Source of the DNA: Lachnospiraceae bacterium | GTDB taxonomy: Bacteria; Bacillota; Clostridia; Lachnospirales; Lachnospiraceae | DNA: 64,000 nt | Assembly: GCA_900753305.1 (NCBI GenBank) | Contig: CAADYR010000031.1 | Location: 1 to 64,000, forward strand | Reading direction: 5' to 3' | Shown here: positions 24,810-33,373 of the stretch, in pieces | How positions within the stretch are numbered: position 1 is the stretch's first letter | Layout of the letters: each line of letters opens with the position of its first letter | Notes under the pieces: model-generated | The model's input: only the letters and a program-made list of their open reading frames with translations | Told to the model about the DNA's origin: nothing | Database searches by the model: none | Program-made: the position numbers and the translations under genes

Positions 24810-26276
24810 ATGAAATATTCGATTAAGCAGCAAATTGCAGGAATATTCATAGCTGTTATGGCAGGCACCATTATTCTTGCATGGTTTGTAAATAATACTT
24901 TTTTGGAGAAATATTATATCAGTAACAAAACGCATGCGATTTATTCCGCCTATGAGAGTCTGGATGATGCAGTCAGTGGAGGAAGTGTTGCAACTGATGA
25001 ATTTGATCTGGAATTGCGCGGATTATGCGATATGTATAATATCAGCGTAGTGGTGATCGATGCACAGTCCAATACGATCAAGTCATCTTCGCGGGATACG
25101 GATTTATTGATAAGACGACTATATGATAATGTTTTTCGAAAAAATGCAAAAATAAATAAACTGGAAGAAACAGATAAATACAGTCTGGCAATTACGACAG
25201 ATCAGGGAATTGGTACAGACTATCTGGAAATGTGGGGAGTACTGGATAATGGTAATCTTTTTCTCATAAGATGTCCGCTTGAAAGTATTCGTGAGAGTGC
25301 ACAGATAGCCAATAAATTTCTGGCTTATATCGGAATTGTGGCAACATTAGTAAGTGCCTTGTTGATTTGGTTTGTCACGACAAGAATTACAAAACCGATC
25401 ATGGAATTAAAAGATATATCTGCCAGAATTACAAATCTTGATTTTGAGACGCATTATGAGAGCAGAGGCAGAAATGAAATAGATTTGCTGGGAGAACATA
25501 TGAATCAGCTCTCAGATACATTAGAGAAAACAATATCAGAATTAAAAACAGCAAATAATGAATTGCAGAGAGATATTGAGAAAAAAGAACAGATTGATGA
25601 GATGCGTAAGGAATTTCTTGCAAATGTGTCTCATGAATTAAAAACTCCGATCGCTTTGATACAGGGATATGCAGAAGGGCTTAAAGAAGGAATCCATGAC
25701 GATGATGAGGAAAGTAAAGATTTCTACTGTGATGTCATAATTGACGAATCCGGAAAAATGAACAATATGGTCAAAAAATTACTGACTCTGAATCAACTGG
25801 AGTTTGGAAATGATGTAATTTCCATGGAACGTTTTGATGTTGTCGCTATGATCCATAATTTCCTGCAGTCAGCAGAAATTCTGACTCAACAGAATCAGGT
25901 AACAGTCAGAATGGAACAGGAGGATCCTATTTATGTATGGGCTGATGAATTTAAGACGGAGGAAGTCATCCGTAATTATTTCAGTAATGCAATGAATCAC
26001 GTAAAAGGTGATAAATTGATAGATATTAAATTTACCTTGATGGAAAATAAGGTTCGTATTGGAGTATTCAATACGGGAGATCCGATACCTGAAGATTCCC
26101 TGCCACATATCTGGGAAAAATTCTACAAGGTAGATAAAGCACGTACAAGGGAGTATGGAGGAAGTGGTGTAGGATTGTCTATTGTAAAGGCCATTATGGA
26201 TTCGATGAATCAGAAGTATGGTGCAAACAACTATACCAATGGTGTTGAGTTCTGGATAGAACTTGAGACTAAATAA
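24810..26276 (+). CDS. Membrane sensor histidine kinase (HAMP-HisKA-HATPase)
   Basis: A 488-residue partner of the preceding regulator. TM1 (about 8-29), an extracytoplasmic sensor domain (about 30-170), TM2 (about 172-190), a HAMP domain (190-243), a dimerisation/phospho-acceptor helix with His275 in FLANVSHELKTPIALIQGYAEG, and an ATPase domain with RNYFSNAMNH (N box), FNTGDPIPE (G1) and GGSGVGLSIVK (G2). All catalytic motifs are intact. The sensor domain carries no motif that gives the ligand. The architecture resembles the PhoR/ResE/VanS group. Confidence 0.95.
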   Translation: MKYSIKQQIAGIFIAVMAGTIILAWFVNNTFLEKYYISNKTHAIYSAYESLDDAVSGGSVATDEFDLELRGLCDMYNISVVVIDAQSNTIKSSSRDTDLLIRRLYDNVFRKNAKINKLEETDKYSLAITTDQGIGTDYLEMWGVLDNGNLFLIRCPLESIRESAQIANKFLAYIGIVATLVSALLIWFVTTRITKPIMELKDISARITNLDFETHYESRGRNEIDLLGEHMNQLSDTLEKTISELKTANNELQRDIEKKEQIDEMRKEFLANVSHELKTPIALIQGYAEGLKEGIHDDDEESKDFYCDVIIDESGKMNNMVKKLLTLNQLEFGNDVISMERFDVVAMIHNFLQSAEILTQQNQVTVRMEQEDPIYVWADEFKTEEVIRNYFSNAMNHVKGDKLIDIKFTLMENKVRIGVFNTGDPIPEDSLPHIWEKFYKVDKARTREYGGSGVGLSIVKAIMDSMNQKYGANNYTNGVEFWIELETK

Positions 26277-26379
26277 TGACAGAGGTAGTGTGAAAAAACC
26301 GTATATGGTAGTTTCTTTACACAGCAAATTTGTACCTGTAGTCCAAAGTCTGCAGGTTACGGAAAGGCATGGTTATCAT

Positions 26380-27123
26380 ATGAAAAAGGGGAAAATAATA
26401 GGAATACTGGCTATCAGCGCATGTATGCTTACAGGATGTATTGATCATATGCCTGATATGACAGAGGAACAATCGGAGCTTGTTGCAGAATATGCAGCAG
26501 ATTTATTACTTAAATATTCGCCTAATTACCAGTACAGGATTGCGGATGAGGAACAGCTTGCCGAGGCACAGTCCGAGGAGGAAAGTATGCAGGAAGAAAG
26601 TACACAGGAGGAACAGTCTGAGCAGGCACAGGAGGAAAGCGAAGGCATTTCCACAGACAGTTCTTCTGTAGAAACGCAGACCAGTATAGAAGATGGCTCG
26701 GAATATGATCTGGCTTCTTTCTTTGGAATGGATGCGTTTACAATCCGGTATCAGTCGTGTGAATTAACAGATTCTTATCCTAAGGCAGATGTGGGAGGTG
26801 GATTTAGTGTAACAGCACCACAGGGACATAATCTTTTGATCTTACATTTTGATGTTGAAAATATCAGTGAAGATACGCAGGAATGTGATCTGTTTGATCA
26901 GATAAGTAAGGTCAGGGTCAATGTAAATGATTCAGGTTACAGGCAGGCATTAAGTACATTGCTGACAAATGACTTTACTACATATATGGAAGAGATTTCG
27001 GCAGGTGATACGAAAGATGTGGTAGTGGCAGTTGCAGTAGATGAAACAGATTTGGAAGAGATTTCTTCTGTGATAATGCGTATTGCTACAGAAAATGATA
27101 TAGTTAATATCAGTTTAGAATAG
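26380..27123 (+). CDS. Lipoprotein with acidic linker and DUF5067-like domain
   Basis: A lipoprotein of about 247 residues. A signal peptide ends in LTGC, with Cys20 as lipid anchor. Residues 65-115 are a Glu/Ser/Gln-rich, low-complexity linker. The C-terminal half (about 120-247) looks like a beta-sandwich of the DUF5067/TcAA-like kind, with GHNLLILHFDVENISED and TKDVVVAVAVDE strands. The ATG at 26380 lies about 100 bases after the kinase stop, with GGAAAGG upstream. It may modulate the sensor kinase from outside, but this is inference from position. Confidence 0.72.
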   Translation: MKKGKIIGILAISACMLTGCIDHMPDMTEEQSELVAEYAADLLLKYSPNYQYRIADEEQLAEAQSEEESMQEESTQEEQSEQAQEESEGISTDSSSVETQTSIEDGSEYDLASFFGMDAFTIRYQSCELTDSYPKADVGGGFSVTAPQGHNLLILHFDVENISEDTQECDLFDQISKVRVNVNDSGYRQALSTLLTNDFTTYMEEISAGDTKDVVVAVAVDETDLEEISSVIMRIATENDIVNISLE

Positions 27124-27182
27124 TAATTATAGAATTAAATTAATAAAAAACTAAGAAAAACAGAAAAATTATCTGAAAATAT

Positions 27183-27212
27183 TTGTAATTATAAAGATAT
27201 GTATGTTATAAT
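27183..27212 (+). promoter_or_regulatory. Possible promoter of cheV
   Basis: TTGTAA (27183-27188), an 18-base spacer and perfect TATAAT (27207-27212) in the AT-rich gap before cheV. The -35 is weak. Confidence 0.5.
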
Positions 27213-27295
27213 TATTTTAAGATTATTATTCTGCAAAGCATTTAAGATAAAGAGATTGAATGAATGTTCAATGTCCTGTGGAATGGAGGTTTAAT

Positions 27296-28192
27296 ATGGA
27301 GACTAAGATTCTCTTAGAAAATGGAACAAACGAACTGGAAGTGCTTGAATTTATTGTGGATGGCAACTCATATGGTATTAATGTTGCGAAGATCAGAGAA
27401 ATTATTACATACCAGCCGGTAACACCGGTACCCAATGCTCATCCAAGTGTAGAAGGTATTTTTATGCCGCGTGATACTATGATCACGGCAATTGATTTGC
27501 GGAACTGTCTGCAGAGAGGACAGTCACAGCCAGGAGGACTCTTCATTATTACAAGCTTTAATAAACTGGATATTGCATTTCATGTAGATTCTGTCGTAGG
27601 TATTCACAGAGTATCATGGGTAGACATTATCAAACCGGGTGCAACGGTCACAACAACAGAAGATGGTATTTCTACCGGAATTATTAAAATTGATGGCAGA
27701 CTGATCATTATTCTTGATTTTGAAAAGATTATTTCTGACATTAATCCGGAAACAGGATTAAAAGTTACAGAAATCGAAGCATTGGGAACCAGAGATGAAA
27801 CAGAAGTTCCTATCCTCATTGCTGAAGATTCTGCATTACTTAGAAAATTGATCGTGGATTCTCTCAAAAAGGCCGGCTATGAGAATATTATCAAGGCTGA
27901 AAATGGTGAGGAAGCATGGGAATATATTCAGAAGTGCAAAAACAATGGTACATTGGATGATGATGTTAAACTGCTGATCACAGATATTGAAATGCCATTA
28001 ATGGATGGACACAGATTAACTAAGCTGGTCAAATCAGATGATGCAACAAAGAAGATTCCGGTTGTTATCTTCTCATCTCTGGTAAATGAGGAAATGAGAA
28101 AGAAGGGTGAAGACCTGGGCGCTGATGCACAGTTATCTAAACCTGAAATCGGAAATCTGGTTAAAGTAATTGACCAATTACTTAAAAAGTAG
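27296..28192 (+). CDS. cheV: Chemotaxis coupling protein CheV (CheW plus receiver domain)
   Basis: A 298-residue scaffold protein. An N-terminal CheW-like domain (about 12-155, LEFIVDGNSYGINVAKIREII and DGRLIIILDFEKI) couples CheA to receptors, and a C-terminal receiver domain (about 172-298) carries phospho-acceptor Asp in LLITDIEMPLMDGH and a Lys in LSKPE. Phosphorylation by CheA usually tunes adaptation. GGAGG precedes the ATG at 27296, rather than the ATG 12 codons upstream. It can supply the CheW function otherwise missing here. Confidence 0.95.
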   Translation: METKILLENGTNELEVLEFIVDGNSYGINVAKIREIITYQPVTPVPNAHPSVEGIFMPRDTMITAIDLRNCLQRGQSQPGGLFIITSFNKLDIAFHVDSVVGIHRVSWVDIIKPGATVTTTEDGISTGIIKIDGRLIIILDFEKIISDINPETGLKVTEIEALGTRDETEVPILIAEDSALLRKLIVDSLKKAGYENIIKAENGEEAWEYIQKCKNNGTLDDDVKLLITDIEMPLMDGHRLTKLVKSDDATKKIPVVIFSSLVNEEMRKKGEDLGADAQLSKPEIGNLVKVIDQLLKK

Positions 28193-28204
28193 TAAATTCT
28201 TGTG

Positions 28205-28234
28205 GGAGAGCAGAATACCTGCTCTCCTATTCTG
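28205..28234 (+). terminator. Hairpin after cheV, possible partial terminator
   Basis: GGAGAGCAG (28205-28213) and CTGCTCTCC (28219-28227) form a 9-bp perfect stem with a 5-base loop, followed by a mixed TATTCTG. Termination is likely incomplete. Confidence 0.5.
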
Positions 28235-28262
28235 ACATGAGTGTCATTAATTAGGAGACGGA

Positions 28263-29045
28263 ATGGATAAGACAGCATTATTGAAGGAAAAAATTGCAGA
28301 TGCTGAGGTCGTTTTGATCGGTATCGGAGAAGAATTTAACGAAAGATTTGATAATATATCAGATCACAGTCAACTTCTGGAAGGGTTAAATAAAGTAGAC
28401 GAAAACGAAGGACTTTCATGGCTTGTTCCTTTTTTTGAAAAAATATATTTAGATGAACAGCAGGACAGTGATATTCTGCAGGCGTATCGGAATCTTTATG
28501 AACTTGTAAAGGACAAGAACTATTATATTGTAACTACCTGTATTGATGGATTGATAGAGAAAGTTGGATTTAAAGAGGACAAAATCGTAGAACCTTGCGG
28601 AAATTATAATAAAATGCAGTGCAGTGCAAAATGCAGTACGAAGCTGTATGACAGTAAGGACTATGTTGACCATATTAAAGAGGCTCTGGCAAAGAAAAAG
28701 CTGGATGGACTGCAAAGACCTGTATGTCCTGATTGCGGCAAGCCTTTGACTTTTAATAATATTGTATGTGAGAACTATGTTGAAGAAGGATATCTGCCCC
28801 AGTGGCAGAAATATACGAAGTGGCTCACATTAACATTAAATCACAGATTATGTGTGCTGGAATTGGGAGTAGGAATGAACCTTCCCAATATAATCAGATG
28901 GCCGTTTGAGAAGGTAGCCTTTTATAATCAGAAGGCAGGCTTCTTTAGAATAAATGAAAGTTTATATCAGATAACGGAAGATATGGGAGATAAAGGAATT
29001 GGTATAGAGGGGAATGCGTGTGATTTTCTGAAGAAGGAAATATAG
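28263..29045 (+). CDS. Divergent sirtuin (Sir2)-like protein
   Basis: A 260-residue protein with the Sir2 plan but altered key residues. The glycine-rich N-terminal loop reads LIGIGEEF, where sirtuins have GAGIS. TTCIDGLIEKVG (91-102) matches the TQNIDGLH nicotinamide-ribose motif. The zinc module has Cys120, Cys124, Cys155 and Cys158 (QCSAKC, CPDCGK), followed by NNIVCENYVEEG, then LELGVGMNLPNIIRWPF, matching the second NAD loop. The catalytic His-Gly before the zinc module is replaced by CGN at 112-114. It may bind NAD or an ADP-ribose ligand rather than deacetylate. It follows cheV by 70 bases. Confidence 0.72.
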   Translation: MDKTALLKEKIADAEVVLIGIGEEFNERFDNISDHSQLLEGLNKVDENEGLSWLVPFFEKIYLDEQQDSDILQAYRNLYELVKDKNYYIVTTCIDGLIEKVGFKEDKIVEPCGNYNKMQCSAKCSTKLYDSKDYVDHIKEALAKKKLDGLQRPVCPDCGKPLTFNNIVCENYVEEGYLPQWQKYTKWLTLTLNHRLCVLELGVGMNLPNIIRWPFEKVAFYNQKAGFFRINESLYQITEDMGDKGIGIEGNACDFLKKEI

Positions 29046-29065
29046 GAAAGAAATGGGGAATTATC

Positions 29066-31042
29066 ATGAGTGACACGGAAGAAAACTACTTAGATAATTT
29101 GCTTAAGGCTGTATCAGAGCCGCAAGAGGCCGCGACCATGGATGGAGAGCAGGCTGATCAGACAATAGAAGATAAACTTGGAGCTTCATTTGGAATGCCG
29201 GAGGAACCGATTCCGGAGATTACGGATGCAGAGGAGATTCCACCGGATGAACCTATTGTTCTTGAAGAAGAACCGGAAGAGGCAGTTGTGGACGCAACAG
29301 CGGTAGAGGAGGAAACTTTACCGGAGCCTGAGATGTCGGAGGAAAAAATGGTAGAAGAATTGCCGGAGCCTGAAACATCAGAAGAGAAAATGCTGGAAGA
29401 ACTGCCAGAGCCTGAGATATCAGAAGCAGAATTATCGGTACCACCGGAAACGGAAAGCGAAGAGGACTTATTTGCAGATCTGATGAAGGATAATCCGATT
29501 GCAGAAAAAATGTCTGAATCCAATGCTCAGGAGGATGACTTCAGTATTTCAGATATTGAGAATCCGGTTTCTGATATTTCAATGGAAGAACCGGAAATCA
29601 AATTGGACAATGCTGATGAATTACAGCCAGAGCCAGAAGAAATAGATGAGTCTGTACCGGAAAGTGAGCCAGCTTCAACTGAGGCGGAAGAACCTGCGCA
29701 GAGCGTTGAATTGCAGGAAAAGCAAATGCAGGAGATGGAAACTGAACCTGCTTCGGAAGAACAGGCTATACCGGAAAGTGAGCCTGTTTTGGAGGACACA
29801 GCAGCAATATCGGAAGATACACCGCAAATGTCCGATGAACAAAACGCAGAGGATGCAGAAACTGACATGTCAGATATTCTGGAAATGATGGATGATGATC
29901 CGGATATCGCAGAAATTAATGATATGCTCAAGAAAGCAGATAGTAAGGAACCTGTTCAGGAAGATGATGTGATGGAGCTTCTTAATCAGATGGCTGATGA
30001 AGAAGATAAAGAAGACGTAGAAACTTCTGACACTACAGAAACATCCAAAGCAGAAGAGACAGTAAGTGCATCGACTCAGACAAATGATGCAGAGGAAGTA
30101 GAAACACCCAAAAAGAAGAAACGTGTTAAAAAAGCAAAAGTAAAAGAACCGAAAGAACCAAAGGAAACAGCAAAGAACTCTGCAACAGAAGAAAAAGCGG
30201 AAAAGAAACAGGGTATTCTGAATAAAATCTATCATCTGTTAACGGATGAATGGGAACCTGAGCCGACAGAGGAAGAATTAGCCAAACAGGCACAGGAAGC
30301 AGAGGCAGCCAAGGCAGAAGCCGATTCGAAGAAAGCGGAAGAAAAGAAGGAAAAGGACGAAGCCAAGAAGGCAAAAGCTGCTGAGAAAGAGGCTGCCAAG
30401 AAAGCAAAAGCAGAGGCGGCAGCGCAGAAAAAGAAAGAAAAACAGGAAGCAAAGGAAGCTAAACTGGCTGAAAAACGTGCGAAAGAAGAAGCAGAAGCAC
30501 CAAAGAACCAGAAGAGGCTTTCTCCTAAGAAAATAGCTGTGGTAACCGTATTTGCAGCATCTGTACTTGCAGGAATCCTTCTGTTTTCCAACTATGCATC
30601 TGTGCAGAGCAGTCTTGCCAGAGCCAGAAGAGCTTATTATTCAGGAGACTACAAAAGTGTATATGTAGAAACATATGGTGAGAAACTGGATGAATCAGAC
30701 AGCCTGATAGAGGGTAAGAGCAAAGTGATCCTTACCATGCAGCGTAAGCTTGATTCTTATCAGAATCATTTAAAACTGGGTCAGAATGTAGAGGCTTTAA
30801 ATGCGTTGATCACAGGTTTGCAGACATATGATGCGATCAATCTGGATGCGGAAACCTATGGAGTGCTTACAGAGGTTGATTCTATCAAAGAAGAGATCCT
30901 GAATATTTTAAGTTCCAACTATGGATTGAATGAAGAAGAGGCAAGAGCTCTTTTACAGGAAAAAGATCAGGTAACATATACTTTGGCTTTGGAACACATT
31001 ATAAATGGAAGCAGTAATGTCCTGGTAAAAAAAGATATGTGA
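29066..31042 (+). CDS. Charge-segregated low-complexity membrane protein, unknown
   Basis: A 658-residue protein with unusual composition. Residues 1-345 are extremely acidic and Pro/Glu/Ser-rich, including three tandem imperfect repeats of the LPEPExSEEKMxEE type (about 86-128). Residues 350-490 are Lys/Glu/Ala-rich with a strongly basic cluster KKKKRVKKAK and a long predicted coiled coil. One membrane helix follows (about 492-512), then an external domain (about 513-658) of helical character resembling TPR-like adaptor segments. The long acidic-basic tail would be cytosolic. No enzyme motif is present. It lies 20 bases after the sirtuin-like gene and ends the cluster at a strong terminator. 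Confidence 0.75.
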   Translation: MSDTEENYLDNLLKAVSEPQEAATMDGEQADQTIEDKLGASFGMPEEPIPEITDAEEIPPDEPIVLEEEPEEAVVDATAVEEETLPEPEMSEEKMVEELPEPETSEEKMLEELPEPEISEAELSVPPETESEEDLFADLMKDNPIAEKMSESNAQEDDFSISDIENPVSDISMEEPEIKLDNADELQPEPEEIDESVPESEPASTEAEEPAQSVELQEKQMQEMETEPASEEQAIPESEPVLEDTAAISEDTPQMSDEQNAEDAETDMSDILEMMDDDPDIAEINDMLKKADSKEPVQEDDVMELLNQMADEEDKEDVETSDTTETSKAEETVSASTQTNDAEEVETPKKKKRVKKAKVKEPKEPKETAKNSATEEKAEKKQGILNKIYHLLTDEWEPEPTEEELAKQAQEAEAAKAEADSKKAEEKKEKDEAKKAKAAEKEAAKKAKAEAAAQKKKEKQEAKEAKLAEKRAKEEAEAPKNQKRLSPKKIAVVTVFAASVLAGILLFSNYASVQSSLARARRAYYSGDYKSVYVETYGEKLDESDSLIEGKSKVILTMQRKLDSYQNHLKLGQNVEALNALITGLQTYDAINLDAETYGVLTEVDSIKEEILNILSSNYGLNEEEARALLQEKDQVTYTLALEHIINGSSNVLVKKDM

Positions 31043-31046
31043 TCTG

Positions 31047-31093
31047 AAATGCTATACTGTATATTTATGTAAATACAGTATAGCATTTTTTTT
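31047..31093 (+). terminator. Strong rho-independent terminator closing the signalling cluster
   Basis: A perfect 16-bp stem (31047-31062 with 31073-31088) with an AT-rich loop, running through a T tract to 31093. Confidence 0.95.
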
Positions 31094-31189
31094 GATTTTA
31101 TTTTATACTTAGATATCATGTAAAATATTAACGCTGTATTGCAGTAAAGTGACGGTAGAGTTATGAAATGACAGGGAAAGGGCAAAAGT

Positions 31190-31801
31190 ATGGTAGCGAT
31201 TATTGATTACGATGCAGGTAACATCAAGAGTGTGGAAAAGGCATTGCAGTATCTGGGAGAAGATGCAGTCATTACAAGAGACAGAGATATGATCCTGGGA
31301 GCTGACAGAGTGATACTTCCCGGAGTAGGAGCTTTTGGTGATGCTATGGACAAATTAAGAACATATGGATTGGATAAGGTGATTCATGAAGTAGTAGCAA
31401 ATCGTACTCCTTTTCTGGGAATCTGCCTGGGATTGCAGCTTTTGTTCGAATCCAGTGAGGAAAGCGAAGGGGTAGAGGGACTGGGTATCCTGAAGGGAAA
31501 GGTAGTACGGCTCCCGGAAGATCAGAACCTGAAAATTCCGCATATTGGCTGGAATTCGTTGAAATATCCTAATCCGGGCAGATTATTTACGGGGATTCCA
31601 CAGGATTCCTATGTATATTTTGTTCATTCCTATTATTTGCAGGCACAAGATCCTGCTATTGTGACTGCAACGACAGAATATGCTACGTTGATCCATGCCT
31701 CTGTAGAACAGGACAATGTATTTGCGTGTCAGTTCCATCCTGAGAAAAGCTCGGAAGTGGGCATGCAGATTTTAAGAAATTTTCTGAATGTGCAGAAATA
31801 G
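31190..31801 (+). CDS. hisH: Imidazole glycerol phosphate synthase, glutaminase subunit
   Basis: Supplies ammonia to HisF in histidine biosynthesis. The 203-residue class-I glutamine amidotransferase has its nucleophile in FLGICLGLQLLFESSEES (near 77) and the His/Glu pair in CQFHPEKSS (near 180). DYDAGNIKSV at the N-terminus is HisH-specific. It is 15 bases before hisF, its obligate partner. The rest of the his pathway is not in the window. Confidence 0.97.
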   Translation: MVAIIDYDAGNIKSVEKALQYLGEDAVITRDRDMILGADRVILPGVGAFGDAMDKLRTYGLDKVIHEVVANRTPFLGICLGLQLLFESSEESEGVEGLGILKGKVVRLPEDQNLKIPHIGWNSLKYPNPGRLFTGIPQDSYVYFVHSYYLQAQDPAIVTATTEYATLIHASVEQDNVFACQFHPEKSSEVGMQILRNFLNVQK

Positions 31802-31816
31802 AATGGAGGAGAAACG

Positions 31817-32578
31817 ATGCATACAAAAAGAATTATTCCGTGTCTGGATGTAAATAATGGAAGAGTTGTGAAGGGGGTTAATTTTGTTAATCTGATCGAT
31901 GCCGGAGATCCTGTAGCAGTGGCTGCAGCCTATGACAAGGCAGGCGCAGATGAGCTTGTCTTTCTGGACATTACAGCATCTTCCGATAATCGTGCAACGA
32001 AGGTAGATATGGTTCGCAAAGTGGCGGAAAAGGTATTTATTCCTTTTACAGTAGGCGGCGGTATCAGAACAGTGGATGATTTTAAGGCAATCCTGAGAGA
32101 AGGGGCAGATAAAGTTGCTGTTAACAGTGCTGCGATCATGAATCCCACTCTTATCAGTGAGGCGGCTGATAAATTCGGCAGACAGTGTGTTGTAGTAGCG
32201 ATAGACGCCAAGAGGAGAGCTGATGGCTCAGGCTGGAACATATATAAGAACGGCGGCAGAGTAGATATGGGAATTGACGCTGTTGAATGGGCAATGCAGG
32301 CAGATAAACTGGGAGCAGGAGAGATCCTTCTGACCAGTATGGATTGTGATGGAACAAAGAATGGCTATGATATTGAACTGACCAGAATGGTATCAGAAAA
32401 TGTATCTGTTCCCGTCATAGCCTCTGGTGGCGCAGGTAAACTGGAACATTTCTATGATGCACTGGAGGAAGGAAAGGCAGATGCGGCACTGGCAGCTTCG
32501 CTGTTCCATTTTAAAGAACTTGAGATTAATGAAGTAAAACAATATCTGAGAGAACGTGGTGTTTCAGTCAGATTATAG
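31817..32578 (+). CDS. hisF: Imidazole glycerol phosphate synthase, cyclase subunit
   Basis: Converts PRFAR and ammonia to imidazole glycerol phosphate plus AICAR. The 253-residue TIM barrel starts with RIIPCLDVNNGRVVKGVNF (catalytic Asp11), has LDITAS, FTVGGGIRT, the second catalytic Asp in TSMDCDGTKNGYD and phosphate-binding VIASGGAGK. GGAGGAG precedes the ATG. The AICAR it releases feeds the transformylase encoded at 59.0 kb. Confidence 0.98.
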   Translation: MHTKRIIPCLDVNNGRVVKGVNFVNLIDAGDPVAVAAAYDKAGADELVFLDITASSDNRATKVDMVRKVAEKVFIPFTVGGGIRTVDDFKAILREGADKVAVNSAAIMNPTLISEAADKFGRQCVVVAIDAKRRADGSGWNIYKNGGRVDMGIDAVEWAMQADKLGAGEILLTSMDCDGTKNGYDIELTRMVSENVSVPVIASGGAGKLEHFYDALEEGKADAALAASLFHFKELEINEVKQYLRERGVSVRL

Positions 32579-32595
32579 AAAGGGTGTGAAGACGG

Positions 32596-33273
32596 ATGCC
32601 AATGATATCAAATGACTGGTTACCGGCATTACAAGAGGAATTTCACAAAGATTATTATAAACAACTGTATACTTTTGTGAGACAGGAGTATAGTACACAT
32701 GTTATCTATCCGCCTGCGGATGATATATTCAATGCACTGCATCTGACTCCGCTAAAAGATGTAAAGGTTCTCATCCTGGGGCAGGATCCTTACCATAATG
32801 TAAACCAGGCGCATGGACTTAGCTTCTCGGTATTACCAACACAGCCGGAGATTCCCCCTTCTTTGCAGAATATCTATAAGGAATTGCAGGATGATCTGGG
32901 ATGTTATATTCCAAATAATGGATATTTAAAGAAATGGGCAGATCAGGGTGTACTTTTGCTGAATACAGTATTGACAGTAAGAGCACATCAGGCTAATTCC
33001 CATCAGGGGAAGGGATGGGAATATTTTACAGATGCCATTATCAGGAAAGTAAATGAACAGGATCGGCCTGTTGTATATATGTTGTGGGGCAGACCTGCTC
33101 AGAGCAAGATCCCCATGCTTACGAATCCCAGACACCTGATACTGAAAGCACCTCACCCAAGTCCGTTGTCAGCATACAGAGGATTCTTTGGATGTAAACA
33201 TTTCAGTCAGGCGAATGAATTTCTTGAGAAAAACGGAGTTACACCGATTGACTGGCAAATAGAAAACGTATAA
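32596..33273 (+). CDS. ung: Uracil-DNA glycosylase (family 1)
   Basis: Removes uracil from DNA as the first step of base-excision repair. The length of 225 residues is standard. Family-1 motifs are LGQDPYHNVNQAHGLSFSV (catalytic Asp), LLLNTVLTVR, the HQGKGWEYFTD segment and APHPSPLSAYRGFFGCKHF (catalytic His and DNA-intercalating loop). It follows hisF by 17 bases and may share its transcript. Either ATG at 32596 or 32602 could be the start. Confidence 0.98.
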   Translation: MPMISNDWLPALQEEFHKDYYKQLYTFVRQEYSTHVIYPPADDIFNALHLTPLKDVKVLILGQDPYHNVNQAHGLSFSVLPTQPEIPPSLQNIYKELQDDLGCYIPNNGYLKKWADQGVLLLNTVLTVRAHQANSHQGKGWEYFTDAIIRKVNEQDRPVVYMLWGRPAQSKIPMLTNPRHLILKAPHPSPLSAYRGFFGCKHFSQANEFLEKNGVTPIDWQIENV

Positions 33274-33282
33274 TTAAGGGGA

Positions 33283-33307
33283 CCCACAGCGAAATCTGTG
33301 GGCCTTC
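33283..33307 (+). terminator. Possible terminator after ung
   Basis: CCCACAG (33283-33289) pairs with CTGTGGG (33296-33302) across a 6-base loop, followed by a C/T-rich run with only weak T content. Confidence 0.55.
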
Positions 33308-33356
33308 TTGACATTTGAAAGTATTCATAGTATAGTAGTTCTAAAAAGTACTACTA
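33308..33356 (+). promoter_or_regulatory. Promoter and putative operator of the TrmB-lysA unit
   Basis: A consensus TTGACA (33308-33313), a 17-base spacer and TATAGT (33331-33336). The inverted repeat TAGTAGT (33333-33339) and ACTACTA (33350-33356) overlaps the -10 and the probable start site. Its position and TACT/AGTA content fit autoregulation by the TrmB-like protein encoded 18 bases downstream. Confidence 0.75.
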
Positions 33357-33373
33357 AATGGAGGCAAAGATAA

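Noticed and set aside
29321..29440. CRISPR-like or satellite repeat
   Set aside because: The short tandem similarity encodes the LPEPE-type protein repeats in frame; units are imperfect and no spacers exist.
29646..30591. Several Ser-, Leu- or Phe-rich frames on both strands opposite the acidic protein
   Set aside because: They are shadows of the low-complexity Glu/Lys/Ala codons of the gene at 29066-31042 and have no start signals.
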